Notes under the pieces: model-generated
The model's input: only the letters and a program-made list of their open reading frames with translations
Told to the model about the DNA's origin: nothing
Database searches by the model: none
Program-made: the position numbers and the translations under genes
Shown here: piece after piece, positions 51,041 through 60,693 of the stretch
How the letters are laid out: each line of letters starts with the position of its first letter
How positions within the stretch are numbered: position 1 is the first letter of the stretch
DNA from: MAG-120531 sp002378585
GTDB lineage: Bacteria; Bacteroidota; Bacteroidia; Flavobacteriales; Flavobacteriaceae
Direction of reading: 5' to 3'
DNA: 64,000 bases
Assembly: GCA_937890575.1 (NCBI GenBank)
Contig: CALADZ010000005.1
Coordinates: forward strand, 1-64,000

Positions 51041-52566
51041 TGTCCCCTAGTAAAAAAAGAACGATTGAGATTATGGACACCACCCTCAGGGATGGTGAAC
51101 AAACTTCTGGAGTGTCTTTTTCTGTATCTGAAAAAAGTACTTTAGCTCAACTCTTGATCGAAGAACTAGGTGTAGATAGAATTGAAGTAGCCTCTGCCCG
51201 TGTATCCGAAGGTGAGCTTGCCGCAGTCCAAGAGATCACCTCCTGGGCACAACTACAAAACCACCTACACAGAATTGAGGTACTTACTTTTGTTGATGGT
51301 GGAGTGTCTTTGGATTGGATGGATAAAGCGGGAGCTAAAGTTCAAAATTTATTGACCAAAGGCTCCTTAAACCACCTGACCCATCAGCTGAAGAAAACAC
51401 CTCAGGAACATTTTTCGGACATACAATGGACGATAGAACAAGCCCAATTCAGGGGAATACAAACCAATATATACCTGGAAGATTGGAGTAATGGAATGCG
51501 CCACAGCGAGTCTTATGTATGGGACTACCTAAATTTCTTGTCCACACAACCCATCCAAAGGGTTCTATTACCAGATACCTTGGGCGTACTAACACATCGA
51601 GAAACGTTTAGTTTTTTAGATAAAATTATCCAGAAGTACCCAGAACTTCATTTTGATTTTCATGGACACAATGATTATGACTTGAGCGTAGCCAATGTGA
51701 TGGAAGCGATCCATGCAGGAATTCACGGACTGCACCTCACAGTAAATGGAATGGGTGAACGCGCTGGAAATGCCCCACTGGCCAGTGTAATTGCGTGTTT
51801 AAATGATTTCTTTCCCCAGGTAAAAACCAATATTTACGAAAAGAACCTATTTAAGGTGAGTAAATTGGTTTCCGCTTTTACGGGTATTCCCATTCCGGCC
51901 AATAAACCTATTGTCGGCGATAATGTATTCACCCAAACAGCCGGTATTCATGCGGATGGTGACGAAAAAAACAACCTCTATTTCAATGATTTATTACCAG
52001 AGCGCTTCGGACGAAAACGAAAGTATGCCCTGGGTAAAACATCCGGGAAGGCCAATATTCTCAAGAATGTACAAGAACTTGGTTTGACCCTGAACGATGA
52101 AGCGCTCAGAAAAGTAACGGCTCGTATTATTGAACTGGGCGACAAAAAAGAAAAAGTCACTCAAGACGACTTGCCTTACATTATCTCTGATGTTTTGGAC
52201 CAAGTGACGGAACAAAAAAGAGTAAAAATTGAGTCGTACGTATTAACCCATGCAAAAGGATTAAATCCTACAGCCACTATATTGTTGCGCATAGATGATC
52301 AGACCTTTGAATCAAGCGCCTCTGGAGATGGACAATACGATGCCTTTATCAATGCGTTAAGAGCGGTCTACAAAAAAGAGAAAAAGGCACTCCCTTTGTT
52401 GGTGGATTACGCTGTGCGCATACCGCCAGGAAGTCATTCAGATGCCTTGTGCGAAACACATATTACTTGGCTTTTTGCCGAAAAAGAATTTACTACACGC
52501 GGCTTGGATTCCGACCAAACGGTATCGGCGATTAAAGCCACTGAAAAAATGCTCAATATAATTTAA
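51040..52566 (+). CDS. cimA: Citramalate synthase-type / alpha-isopropylmalate synthase family enzyme
   Basis: 508 aa. The N-terminal TIM barrel has MDTTLRDGEQTSGVSFS (Arg17, Asp18) and the metal-binding DFHGHNDYDLSVAN; the about 130 C-terminal residues are a LeuA-type regulatory dimer domain. The sequence runs close to Leptospira interrogans citramalate synthase as I recall it: IEVASARVS, NLLTKGSLNHL, NIYLEDWSNGMRHS and VRIPPGSHSDALCETHITW. The three residues said to shape the pyruvate pocket there (Leu81, Leu104, Tyr144) fall on Leu82, Leu105 and Tyr145 here. So it probably condenses pyruvate with acetyl-CoA to (R)-citramalate for isoleucine. The usual automatic name would be 2-isopropylmalate synthase. 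Overlaps leuD by one base; leuB follows after 2 bases. Confidence 0.8.
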   Translation: MSPSKKRTIEIMDTTLRDGEQTSGVSFSVSEKSTLAQLLIEELGVDRIEVASARVSEGELAAVQEITSWAQLQNHLHRIEVLTFVDGGVSLDWMDKAGAKVQNLLTKGSLNHLTHQLKKTPQEHFSDIQWTIEQAQFRGIQTNIYLEDWSNGMRHSESYVWDYLNFLSTQPIQRVLLPDTLGVLTHRETFSFLDKIIQKYPELHFDFHGHNDYDLSVANVMEAIHAGIHGLHLTVNGMGERAGNAPLASVIACLNDFFPQVKTNIYEKNLFKVSKLVSAFTGIPIPANKPIVGDNVFTQTAGIHADGDEKNNLYFNDLLPERFGRKRKYALGKTSGKANILKNVQELGLTLNDEALRKVTARIIELGDKKEKVTQDDLPYIISDVLDQVTEQKRVKIESYVLTHAKGLNPTATILLRIDDQTFESSASGDGQYDAFINALRAVYKKEKKALPLLVDYAVRIPPGSHSDALCETHITWLFAEKEFTTRGLDSDQTVSAIKATEKMLNII

Positions 52567-52568
52567 CT

Positions 52569-53627
52569 ATGAATCTAAAAATTGCCTTATTGGCCGGAGA
52601 TGGTATTGGTCCCGAAGTAATTGACCAAGCAGTAAAAGTATCTGATGCAGTGGCCCGTAAATACGGCCATCAAATCACTTGGATGCCTGCCCTCACAGGT
52701 GCAGCAGCCATCGATGACTGTGGAGAGCCTTACCCTTTGTCTACCCACGAAGTGTGTCTTCAAGCGGACGCCGTGTTATTCGGAGCTATTGGACATCCAA
52801 AATACGACAATGATCCATCTGCCAAAGTGAGACCTGAACAAGGTCTGCTTAAAATGCGTAAACAATTGGGCTTATTTGCCAACGTACGCCCGACCTTTAC
52901 ATTCCCCTCCCTCATCGATAAATCACCCCTTAAAAGAGAGCGAATTGAAGGAACAGATCTTGTTTTTTTAAGAGAATTAACTGGGGGAATTTATTTTGGA
53001 GATAAAGGACGTACAGACGGAGGAAACACTGCATATGATCACTGTGTGTATACGCGCGAAGAAGTGCAAAGACTCGCCAAAAAAGGGTTTGAACTAGCCA
53101 TGCAACGCTCTAAAAAGTTGTGTTGTGTAGATAAAGCCAATGTGCTTGAAACCTCTAGACTTTGGAGGGAAACCGTTCAAGCGATGGAAAAAGATTATCC
53201 CGAGGTAACAGTGAGCTATGAATTTGTGGATGCTGTGGCCATGAGATTAGTGCAGTGGCCTAACAGCTATGATGTATTGATTACAGAAAACCTCTTCGGT
53301 GATATTTTAACGGATGAAGCATCAGTAATATCAGGTTCTATGGGGCTCATGCCTTCCGCCTCTATTGGGTTAAAAACATCTTTATTTGAACCAATTCACG
53401 GATCATATCCTCAAGCGGCAGGAAAAGACATCGCTAACCCACTGGCTACTGTATTGTCAGCTGCTATGATGTTTGAGGATGCCTTCCAGCTGAAAACTGA
53501 AGCTCAAGCCATTAGAGATGTGGTGAATAAGTCATTGGCGGAAGGTATCGTCACCGAAGATCTTTCCGATGGGGGGAAAAGCTATAAAACCTCTGAGGTA
53601 GGAGATTGGCTGGCAGCTCATGTATAA
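52569..53627 (+). CDS. leuB: 3-isopropylmalate dehydrogenase LeuB
   Basis: 352 aa NAD-dependent decarboxylating dehydrogenase. GDGIGPEVIDQAV, the substrate Arg region LRKQ-type LKMRKQLGLFANVRP, LRELTGGIYFG, and the Mg-binding ENLFGDILTDEASVISGSMGLMPSAS are all present, with the adenine-binding FEPIHGSYPQAAGKDIANP. It serves leucine synthesis and, in the citramalate route, the step from 3-methylmalate to 2-oxobutyrate. Last gene of the operon, directly before a terminator. Confidence 0.97.
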   Translation: MNLKIALLAGDGIGPEVIDQAVKVSDAVARKYGHQITWMPALTGAAAIDDCGEPYPLSTHEVCLQADAVLFGAIGHPKYDNDPSAKVRPEQGLLKMRKQLGLFANVRPTFTFPSLIDKSPLKRERIEGTDLVFLRELTGGIYFGDKGRTDGGNTAYDHCVYTREEVQRLAKKGFELAMQRSKKLCCVDKANVLETSRLWRETVQAMEKDYPEVTVSYEFVDAVAMRLVQWPNSYDVLITENLFGDILTDEASVISGSMGLMPSASIGLKTSLFEPIHGSYPQAAGKDIANPLATVLSAAMMFEDAFQLKTEAQAIRDVVNKSLAEGIVTEDLSDGGKSYKTSEVGDWLAAHV

Positions 53628-53633
53628 ACGAAT

Positions 53634-53669
53634 AAAAAAACGGCCCTGTTAAGGGCCGTTTTTTTTTTA
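53634..53669. terminator. Bidirectional terminator between the leu and ilv operons
   Basis: A-run, CGGCCC, loop TGTTAA, GGGCCG, T-run: the A and T tracts extend the stem to about 13 base pairs and give a U-run on both strands. It ends leuB on the plus strand and gapN on the minus strand. Confidence 0.92.
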
Positions 53670-55250
53670 TAATAAGTAGTCGGTGTGAAGAAAGTTTGAC
53701 CCCCTTTCGTCCAAAATAGACTTTAAGATTTGATTGTTGTATTCATTGTCTTTGGAGGCTACAAAAGTCCGGATTGAGAAAGAGCGCAAAGCATCATGCA
53801 CACTTAAGGTAGCTACCGCAGAGTCTTTACGACCTGTAAATGGATACATATCAGGTCCTCTTTGGCAGGAGGAATTAAGATTAACCCGGCAGACTAAATT
53901 GACTAACACATCTACTAGTGGGCTTAATGTTTGGGGATCTTGACCAAAAACACTGACTTGTTGGCCGTAAGGTGACTCAGCCATATCATCTAATGGGGTA
54001 TGAATATCCGTAAAGGGTACGATGGGTACTACTGGACCAAATTGCTCTTCATGAAATACCCGCATTCGGTGATCTACAGGAAACAGTACTGCCGGCCAAA
54101 TAAAATTAGAAGTTCGTTCTCCCCCTTTCACATTGAGAATCTTCGCTCCATGGGAAACAGCATCCTCAATAAGCCCATGAATATAATCTGGTTTATCCAC
54201 TTCAGGGAGCGGGGTTAAAAACACCTTTGGATCCCAGGGATTACCAAAAATTAATTCATCAACTTTTTTAGAAAATTTTTGATTGAATTCTTCCGCAATA
54301 TCTTCGTGTACATAGATAATTTTCAACGCTGTGCAACGCTGTCCATTAAATGATAGACTTCCGGCTACACATTCGGATACGGCTAAATCTAAATCGGCAT
54401 CGGGTAAAATAATGGCTGGATTTTTGGCTTCAAGTCCTAAAACCAAACGCAATCTATTCTTCTTGGGATGAATTTCTTGGAGCGCATTGGCCGAAGTACT
54501 GTTTCCGATTAAAGCCAATACATCAACTAGACCAGACTTCATCATAGGTGATGCCAATGTTCGTCCCCTGCCAAAAACAATGTTAACTACACCTGGAGGA
54601 AAACAACTAGCAAAGGCTGCTAATAATGGAGCCATGAGTAATACCCCGTATTTAGCTGGTTTAAAGATCACCGTATTACCCATCATAAGCGCAGGGATCA
54701 GTAAAGCAAATGCCTCATTTAAGGGATAATTATAAGGCCCTAAACAGAGAATAACTCCTAAAGGACCTCTTCGGATTTGCGCATAAACTCCTTCATGTCT
54801 GTGGAAACGAGCCGCATCACGATCCATGTTTTTGTATTCCTCGATGGTATCATGGATGTAAACTATGGTTCGGTCAAATTCTTTTTGAGCGTCGGGAAGT
54901 GATTTCCCAATTTCCCACATCAGTAATTTCACAATTTCTTCCCTTTGTTGAAGCATTAAATCGGTGAATTTCTTCATCGCTTTAATGCGCTTCAAAGGTC
55001 TCATGGTGGGCCACAAACCTTTGCCTAAATCATAGGCTGCCCGGGCTGCATGAAGCGCCTCCATTCCAGCCTTTTCATCGATATCAGGGATGCTTCCCAA
55101 ATAGGTTTTATCCCCCTCTTGGGTTGACGAAATAGTTGAGTTTACTTCAATAACAGGGCCATTCCACCTTTTGATTTCACCGCCGACTAAATATTGATTT
55201 AGTTCTAAGGGGTGATGGATACGAAATGGTTCTGGAATGAATTGACTCAT
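53667..55250 (-). CDS. gapN: NADP-dependent glyceraldehyde-3-phosphate dehydrogenase (GapN-type aldehyde dehydrogenase)
   Basis: 527 aa aldehyde dehydrogenase. Marks are LGPYNYPLNEAFALLIPALMMGNTV, ALIGNSTSANAL, VLGLEAKNPAIILPDADLD with the catalytic Glu region, FNGQRCTALK with the nucleophile Cys, and FHEEQFGPVVPIVPF. The FNGQRCTALKIIYVH segment and the overall length match non-phosphorylating GapN, which oxidises glyceraldehyde 3-phosphate to 3-phosphoglycerate and makes NADPH; another aldehyde substrate remains possible. It is the last gene of ilvD-ilvB-ilvN-ilvC, 9 bases after ilvC, and so may feed NADPH to IlvC. Confidence 0.85.
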   Translation of the reverse strand: MSQFIPEPFRIHHPLELNQYLVGGEIKRWNGPVIEVNSTISSTQEGDKTYLGSIPDIDEKAGMEALHAARAAYDLGKGLWPTMRPLKRIKAMKKFTDLMLQQREEIVKLLMWEIGKSLPDAQKEFDRTIVYIHDTIEEYKNMDRDAARFHRHEGVYAQIRRGPLGVILCLGPYNYPLNEAFALLIPALMMGNTVIFKPAKYGVLLMAPLLAAFASCFPPGVVNIVFGRGRTLASPMMKSGLVDVLALIGNSTSANALQEIHPKKNRLRLVLGLEAKNPAIILPDADLDLAVSECVAGSLSFNGQRCTALKIIYVHEDIAEEFNQKFSKKVDELIFGNPWDPKVFLTPLPEVDKPDYIHGLIEDAVSHGAKILNVKGGERTSNFIWPAVLFPVDHRMRVFHEEQFGPVVPIVPFTDIHTPLDDMAESPYGQQVSVFGQDPQTLSPLVDVLVNLVCRVNLNSSCQRGPDMYPFTGRKDSAVATLSVHDALRSFSIRTFVASKDNEYNNQILKSILDERGSNFLHTDYLL

Positions 55251-55259
55251 AGTTTAAAT

Positions 55260-56735
55260 TTAGACGATTGGTTTCATCGCAGTCATGGAGGCACGCAACC
55301 TGGCTCCTACCTGCTCAACCGGGTGTTGACGAATTACCGCATTAATGGCCACTAATTTTTGATTAGGAACACTATTGTCGCGCTCTTTACCAAAGGTAGC
55401 ACCAATTACATCAACATCAATTTTTTGCATGAAATTTTTGAGTAATGGCTTACACGCGTGATCAAAAAGATAACATCCGTATTCAGCTGTGTCTGAGATT
55501 ACGCGATTCATTTCAAACAACTTCTTACGCGCGATTGTGTTGGCGATTAAAGGTGTTTCATGTAGTGACTCATAATAAGCAGATTCAGCAATAATTCCAG
55601 AATCAGTCATAGCTTCAAAGGCTAACTCTACTCCAGCGCGAACCATAGCTACCATCAATACACCTTGATCATAAAATGTTTGTTCACTGATGTGTTCTGA
55701 TGTAGCTGGTGTTTTCTCAAAAGCAGTTTCCGCAGTTTGGGCCCTCCAGGTAAGCAGATTTTTATCTTCAGCAGCCCAATCTTCCATCATTGTTTTGGAA
55801 AAATGACCACTGATGATATCGTCCATATGCTTTTGAAACAATGGACGCATAATTTCTTTTAATTCTTCAGATAGTTCAAAAGCCTTGATCTTAGCAGGAT
55901 TGGACAAACGATCCATCATGTGGGTGATTCCCCCATATTTGAGTCCCTCTGTGATGGTCTCCCAACCGTATTGGATCAATTTGGATGCATAGCCGGGATC
56001 AATGCCTTTTTCCACCATCTTGTCAAAACAAAGGATGGATCCAGTTTGAAGCAAGCCGCATAAAATAGTTTGCTCTCCCATTAAATCAGATTTCACCTCA
56101 GCGACAAAGGAAGATTGTAACACACCAGCTTTGTGACCGCCTGTGGCCACTGCATAGGCTTTTGCTTGAGCCAAACCTTTGCCTTCAGGATCATTTTCTG
56201 GGTGGACAGCAATAAGGGTAGGAACACCAAAACCTCGTTTATATTCCTCTCTTACCTCCGAACCAGGTGATTTGGGGGCAACCATAATTACGGTAAGGTC
56301 TTTTCGGATCTGAGTACCTTCTTCGACGATATTAAAACCATGAGAGTACGATAAAGTAGCCCCTTTTTTCATCAAGGGCATCACGGCCGATACAACCGCC
56401 GTATGTTGTTTATCAGGAGTAAGGTTGATCACCAAATCCGCTTGAGGAATTAAGGTTTCATAGTTCCCTACGGTAAATCCGTTTTCACTTGCTTGAACAA
56501 ATGAAGCACGTTTTTGAGCAATTGCCTCATCTCTCAATGCATAGGAAATATCCAGACCACTGTCACGCATGTTTAATCCTTGATTTAAACCTTGTGCTCC
56601 ACAGCCAATAATGACGATTTTTAACCCTTTTAAAGCTTCTACCCCATCGGTGAACTCAGAGGTGTCCATAAATCTGCATTGTCCTAACTGGGCCAATTGT
56701 TCTCTTAGCGAAAGTGTATTAAAGTAATTGCTCAT
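55260..56735 (-). CDS. ilvC: Ketol-acid reductoisomerase, class II (long form)
   Basis: 491 aa. It converts acetolactate and acetohydroxybutyrate to dihydroxy acids using NADPH and Mg. The Rossmann part has IIGCGAQGLNQGLNMRDSG; then VAPKSPGSEVREEYKRGFGVP, and two tandem C-terminal knotted domains with DLMGEQTILCG and AYYESLHETPLIANTIARKKL, so this is the long class II form as in E. coli (about 490 aa) and not the usual 330 aa form. One base separates it from ilvN. Confidence 0.97.
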   Translation of the reverse strand: MSNYFNTLSLREQLAQLGQCRFMDTSEFTDGVEALKGLKIVIIGCGAQGLNQGLNMRDSGLDISYALRDEAIAQKRASFVQASENGFTVGNYETLIPQADLVINLTPDKQHTAVVSAVMPLMKKGATLSYSHGFNIVEEGTQIRKDLTVIMVAPKSPGSEVREEYKRGFGVPTLIAVHPENDPEGKGLAQAKAYAVATGGHKAGVLQSSFVAEVKSDLMGEQTILCGLLQTGSILCFDKMVEKGIDPGYASKLIQYGWETITEGLKYGGITHMMDRLSNPAKIKAFELSEELKEIMRPLFQKHMDDIISGHFSKTMMEDWAAEDKNLLTWRAQTAETAFEKTPATSEHISEQTFYDQGVLMVAMVRAGVELAFEAMTDSGIIAESAYYESLHETPLIANTIARKKLFEMNRVISDTAEYGCYLFDHACKPLLKNFMQKIDVDVIGATFGKERDNSVPNQKLVAINAVIRQHPVEQVGARLRASMTAMKPIV

Positions 56736-56736
56736 T

Positions 56737-57267
56737 TTATTTTTTTTGGTTGATGGTGTTTAATATAGTACTGATCGGCATGGCTTCTTTGGAAACAGCT
56801 ATGCGTCCTGAACGGACAAACTGCCTGATGCCAAACGGCGTTAGTGATTCGTGAAGTTCATCAATTTCATGACGTCTTCCTGTTTTTGATATCACAAAAA
56901 ACTCTCTAGAAACCGTCACTATTTGCGCGTTGCTTTCCTTGATGATGTTTTGGATTTGTCGTTCGTCAAACAACAAATTTGAAGAAATTTTAAATAAGGC
57001 AGACTCTTGGTAAATGATCTCCTCATCTTGGTGACTAAATACTTTAATCACTTCTACTTGCTTTTCTATTTGTCCTACGATGTTTTCAACCCATTTTTGG
57101 GTAGTATTTACCACAATCGTAAACTTAGACACCTGAGGAATTTCGGATGGTGAAACATTCAAGCTCTCTATGTTAATGTGCCTTTTAAGAAAGATTCCCG
57201 AAATTCGGTTTAACATTCCTACCTGATTTTCCGAATATACGGAGATGGTGTACCACTTGTTTTCCAT
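56737..57267 (-). CDS. ilvN: Acetolactate synthase small (regulatory) subunit
   Basis: 176 aa. The N-terminal ACT domain reads YTISVYSENQVGMLNRISGIFLKRHINIESLNV, the valine-binding fold, followed by a second ACT-like half (IQNIIKESNAQIVTVSREFFVISKTGR) and EIDELHESLTPFGIRQFVRSGRIAVSK. It activates IlvB and gives feedback inhibition by valine. It sits between ilvB (9 bases) and ilvC (1 base). Confidence 0.95.
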   Translation of the reverse strand: MENKWYTISVYSENQVGMLNRISGIFLKRHINIESLNVSPSEIPQVSKFTIVVNTTQKWVENIVGQIEKQVEVIKVFSHQDEEIIYQESALFKISSNLLFDERQIQNIIKESNAQIVTVSREFFVISKTGRRHEIDELHESLTPFGIRQFVRSGRIAVSKEAMPISTILNTINQKK

Positions 57268-57276
57268 AATCTTTAA

Positions 57277-58980
57277 CTAGCTTAAACGAATATCTGAAAC
57301 AGAACTTCCCGAGGGAATCATCGGGAATACATTTTCCTCATTCTCCACTTTTATCTCCAGAAAATAAGGTGTTTTGGCAGCAACCATTTCCTCGATAGCC
57401 GCTTTCAAATCTGCTCGTTGGTCTACACGCTTGCCGGGTATATAGTACCCTTTAGCGATGGTTACAAAGTCTGGATTGGTCATGACCGTCGAGGCATACC
57501 TTGAATCAAAAAATAATTCTTGCCATTGACGCACCATGCCTAGATGTTCATTGTTGAGCACTACTATTTTAACCGCTGCTTGGGTTTGATAGATAGTTCC
57601 TAGCTCTTGAATATTCATTTGAAAACCACCATCACCAATCACTGTGATTACCTCTCGTTCAGGGGCGCCCATCTTGGCTCCAATGGCACTGGGCAAGGCA
57701 AATCCCATAGTTCCTAATCCACCTGAAGTTATAGTGCTCTTGGGCAATGTTTCTTGAGCGTAGCGACAAGCGATCATCTGGTGTTGGCCCACATCCGTAA
57801 CAACAATGGCTTGGGATTGGGTAGCTACATTAATTTGTTCAATAACTTCAGCCATACTGATTCCAGGACCAGTTGGGTTCATTTCTTTATCAATAACTTC
57901 CTTAAACTCAACTTCATATAATTGATCAAAGGAAGATTGCCATTGACTGTGGTTGTTTTCCTGTACTAGTGGAAGTAAGGCCGCTAGAGTTTGTTTGCAA
58001 TTGCCCAAAACACCCACATCCACCTTCACATTCTTATTGATTTCGGCTTTATCAATATCAAAATGAATGATTTTCGCTTGTTTGGCATAGGTATTCAAAT
58101 CTCCCGTAACCCGGTCATCAAAGCGCATACCAATGGCGATGAGCACATCACACTCGTTGGTCAATACATTGGGAGCATAATTACCGTGCATACCCACCAT
58201 ACCTACATTGTGTTTGTGCGCGGTGGGCAATGCGCTTTTTCCCAGTATCGTCCAGGCTGCTGGTATCGTAGTTTTCTCGATAAATGTTTTAAGTTCTTGC
58301 TCGGCATTTCCCAACACAACACCTTGTCCGTAGACAATCATCGGTTTTTTGGCTTCATTAATCAAAGACGCAGCTTGATGGATACACTCCATGTCTATCT
58401 GAGGCTCAGGCAAATAAGAACGAACATGATCACAGGGTGTGTATTCGAACTCAAAAAGCTCAAATTGCGCATTTTTGGTTATGTCCACCAAAACTGGTCC
58501 GGGTCTACCTGAACGCGCTATATAAAAGGCTTTTGCTAAAATATAGGGGATTTCAGCAGCTTTAGTGATTTGATAATTCCATTTGGTTATCGGCGTAGAT
58601 ATACCGATGATATCTGTCTCTTGAAAGGCATCTGATCCCAAAAGGTGTCTACCTACTTGTCCCGTAATGCATACCAATGGAGTTGAATCGATTTGGGCAT
58701 CAGCAATTCCGGTAACCAAGTTTGTAGCGCCAGGCCCAGATGTAGCCACGGCTACACCTACCTTACCTGTCGCTCGAGCATATCCTTGGGCGGCATGTGC
58801 AGCCCCTTGTTCGTGACGTACCAATACATGCCTCAATCGATCTTGAAATTTATACAGTTCGTCATAAAAGGGCATAATAGCGCCCCCTGGATATCCGTAA
58901 ATCAGGTTGACACCTTCTGCCAACAAACAATGAACAATAGCTTCAGCTCCTGATATTTGATTGGGTAATTTTGTTGTCAT
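57277..58980 (-). CDS. ilvB: Acetolactate synthase large (catalytic) subunit
   Basis: 567 aa thiamine-diphosphate enzyme that joins two pyruvates, or pyruvate with 2-oxobutyrate. The cofactor-activating Glu is in VRHEQGAAHAAQGYARATG, the FAD-binding middle has MRFDDRVTGDL, and the diphosphate motif is IGDGGFQMNIQELGTI...NNEHLGMVRQW. The Arg/Trp pair WQELFF that favours 2-oxobutyrate in E. coli AHAS II is in the usual place. It follows ilvD by 4 bases. Confidence 0.97.
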   Translation of the reverse strand: MTTKLPNQISGAEAIVHCLLAEGVNLIYGYPGGAIMPFYDELYKFQDRLRHVLVRHEQGAAHAAQGYARATGKVGVAVATSGPGATNLVTGIADAQIDSTPLVCITGQVGRHLLGSDAFQETDIIGISTPITKWNYQITKAAEIPYILAKAFYIARSGRPGPVLVDITKNAQFELFEFEYTPCDHVRSYLPEPQIDMECIHQAASLINEAKKPMIVYGQGVVLGNAEQELKTFIEKTTIPAAWTILGKSALPTAHKHNVGMVGMHGNYAPNVLTNECDVLIAIGMRFDDRVTGDLNTYAKQAKIIHFDIDKAEINKNVKVDVGVLGNCKQTLAALLPLVQENNHSQWQSSFDQLYEVEFKEVIDKEMNPTGPGISMAEVIEQINVATQSQAIVVTDVGQHQMIACRYAQETLPKSTITSGGLGTMGFALPSAIGAKMGAPEREVITVIGDGGFQMNIQELGTIYQTQAAVKIVVLNNEHLGMVRQWQELFFDSRYASTVMTNPDFVTIAKGYYIPGKRVDQRADLKAAIEEMVAAKTPYFLEIKVENEENVFPMIPSGSSVSDIRLS

Positions 58981-58984
58981 GATC

Positions 58985-60661
58985 CTAAAATTGGTCAGTG
59001 GTGCATCCTTTTGAGGCGGATGAAACTGTTTTGGCGTATTTATACATACTTCCTTTGGATATTTTTAATGCAGGTGCTACCCATTTGGCTCGTCGTTCAG
59101 CCAATTCTTGTTCGGAAACATCCACAGTAATTGTGTTTGTTTTTGCATCGATGGTGATCCGGTCACCATCTTGTACCAAGGCTATGTTGCCTCCGCACTG
59201 AGCTTCAGGGGCCACGTGTCCTACGACAAATCCATGAGTACCTCCTGAGAATCTACCGTCGGTGATGAGCGCAACTGATTTGCCCAGTCCCGCTCCCATA
59301 ATAGCTGCAGTAGGTTTAAGCATCTCAGGCATTCCAGGACCTCCTTGAGGACCTTCGTAGCGTATAACTACCACATCACCCGCTTGGACTTTTCCTTGTT
59401 GAATACCATCATTAGCGGCATACTCTCCCTCAAATACGCGGGCAGGACCTTGAAAATAGAGGCCTTCTTTGCCTGTGATTTTGGCTACAGCACCCTCTTG
59501 TGCTAGATTACCGAATAAAATCCTGATGTGACCGCTTTCCTTGATCGGTTGATCTAGGGGATAGATTACTTTTTGACCGGGTGTTAAAGAGGGAACTTCT
59601 GCTAGATTTTCAGCGATCGTCTTTCCAGTGACCGTCATGCAGTCACCGTGAAGCATATTATTTTCCAACATAAACTTCATCACAGCAGGTACACCACCCA
59701 CAGCGTGAAGATCTTCCATTAAGTATTGGCCACTAGGTTTTAAATCGGCTAAAAAGGGTGTGTTGTCTGATATTTTTTGAAAATCTTTCAGCGTCCAGGG
59801 TATATCTGCTGCGTGGGCTATAGCCAACATATGCAATACGGCATTGGTTGAACCACCTAAAACAGTGATGACCTTAAATGCGTTTTCCAATGATTTTTTG
59901 GTAACAATATCTTTGGGTTTTAAGTCCTTTTCGATCAACAAGCGCAAAGCTTGCCCAGCGCTTTCTGCATCAGTGATCTTTAGGTCATCGTTGGCCGGAT
60001 TTGACGCATTGTATGGCAATGCCATCCCCATTGCTTCAATGGCTGAGGCCATAGTGTTGGCAGTATACATGCCTCCACAGGCACCTGGGCCAGGGCAAGC
60101 ATTGAGAATAACTCCTTGATAATCTTCATCGGTAATGGTTCCGGCGACTTTTTCGCCCCAAGCTTCAAAGGCAGAGACAACATCTAATTTTTTTCCATGG
60201 TAACAGCCAGATGCAATGGTCCCTCCATAAACTAAGATCGAAGGTCGATTGAGTCGCAACATGGCCATTAATGCTCCAGGCATGTTTTTATCACAACCAA
60301 CAACTGGAATCAGTCCGTCGTAGCTCATCGCTTGTACGACTGTCTCCATAGAGTCCGCAATAATATCTCTGGAAGGAAGCGAATAACGCATACCCGAAGT
60401 ACCCATCGATATACCATCACTTACGCCAATAGTGTGAAAAATAAGTCCGATCATGTCTGTGTCTTGAACCCCCTTTTTTATTGATTTGGCTAAATCATTG
60501 AGGTGCATATTACACGGATTCCCTTCGTATCCGGTACTGGCAATACCTATAAAAGGTTTTTTTAAATCTTCAACACTTAATCCCAAAGCGTGCAACATAG
60601 CTTGAGCAGCGGGTTGTGTTGGATCTTGAGTTACGTTTTTGCTATACTTGTTGAGTTCCAT
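58985..60661 (-). CDS. ilvD: Dihydroxy-acid dehydratase
   Basis: 558 aa Fe-S enzyme dehydrating dihydroxy acids to 2-oxoisovalerate and 2-oxo-3-methylvalerate. Cluster cysteines are in GYEGNPCNMHL, VVGCDKNMPG and CPGPGACGGMYTANTM; the C-terminal swivel has LITDGRFSGGTHGFVVGHVAPEA. It is the first gene of the ilv operon, behind an exact -7 box. Confidence 0.97.
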   Translation of the reverse strand: MELNKYSKNVTQDPTQPAAQAMLHALGLSVEDLKKPFIGIASTGYEGNPCNMHLNDLAKSIKKGVQDTDMIGLIFHTIGVSDGISMGTSGMRYSLPSRDIIADSMETVVQAMSYDGLIPVVGCDKNMPGALMAMLRLNRPSILVYGGTIASGCYHGKKLDVVSAFEAWGEKVAGTITDEDYQGVILNACPGPGACGGMYTANTMASAIEAMGMALPYNASNPANDDLKITDAESAGQALRLLIEKDLKPKDIVTKKSLENAFKVITVLGGSTNAVLHMLAIAHAADIPWTLKDFQKISDNTPFLADLKPSGQYLMEDLHAVGGVPAVMKFMLENNMLHGDCMTVTGKTIAENLAEVPSLTPGQKVIYPLDQPIKESGHIRILFGNLAQEGAVAKITGKEGLYFQGPARVFEGEYAANDGIQQGKVQAGDVVVIRYEGPQGGPGMPEMLKPTAAIMGAGLGKSVALITDGRFSGGTHGFVVGHVAPEAQCGGNIALVQDGDRITIDAKTNTITVDVSEQELAERRAKWVAPALKISKGSMYKYAKTVSSASKGCTTDQF

Positions 60662-60693
60662 AGTTAAATTTCAAGGACTGTGTCATCAAAAAT

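Noticed and set aside
57991..58512. 173-codon plus-strand frame opposite ilvB
   Set aside because: It is fully antisense to a strongly conserved gene and its translation shows no family features; it is a shadow frame.
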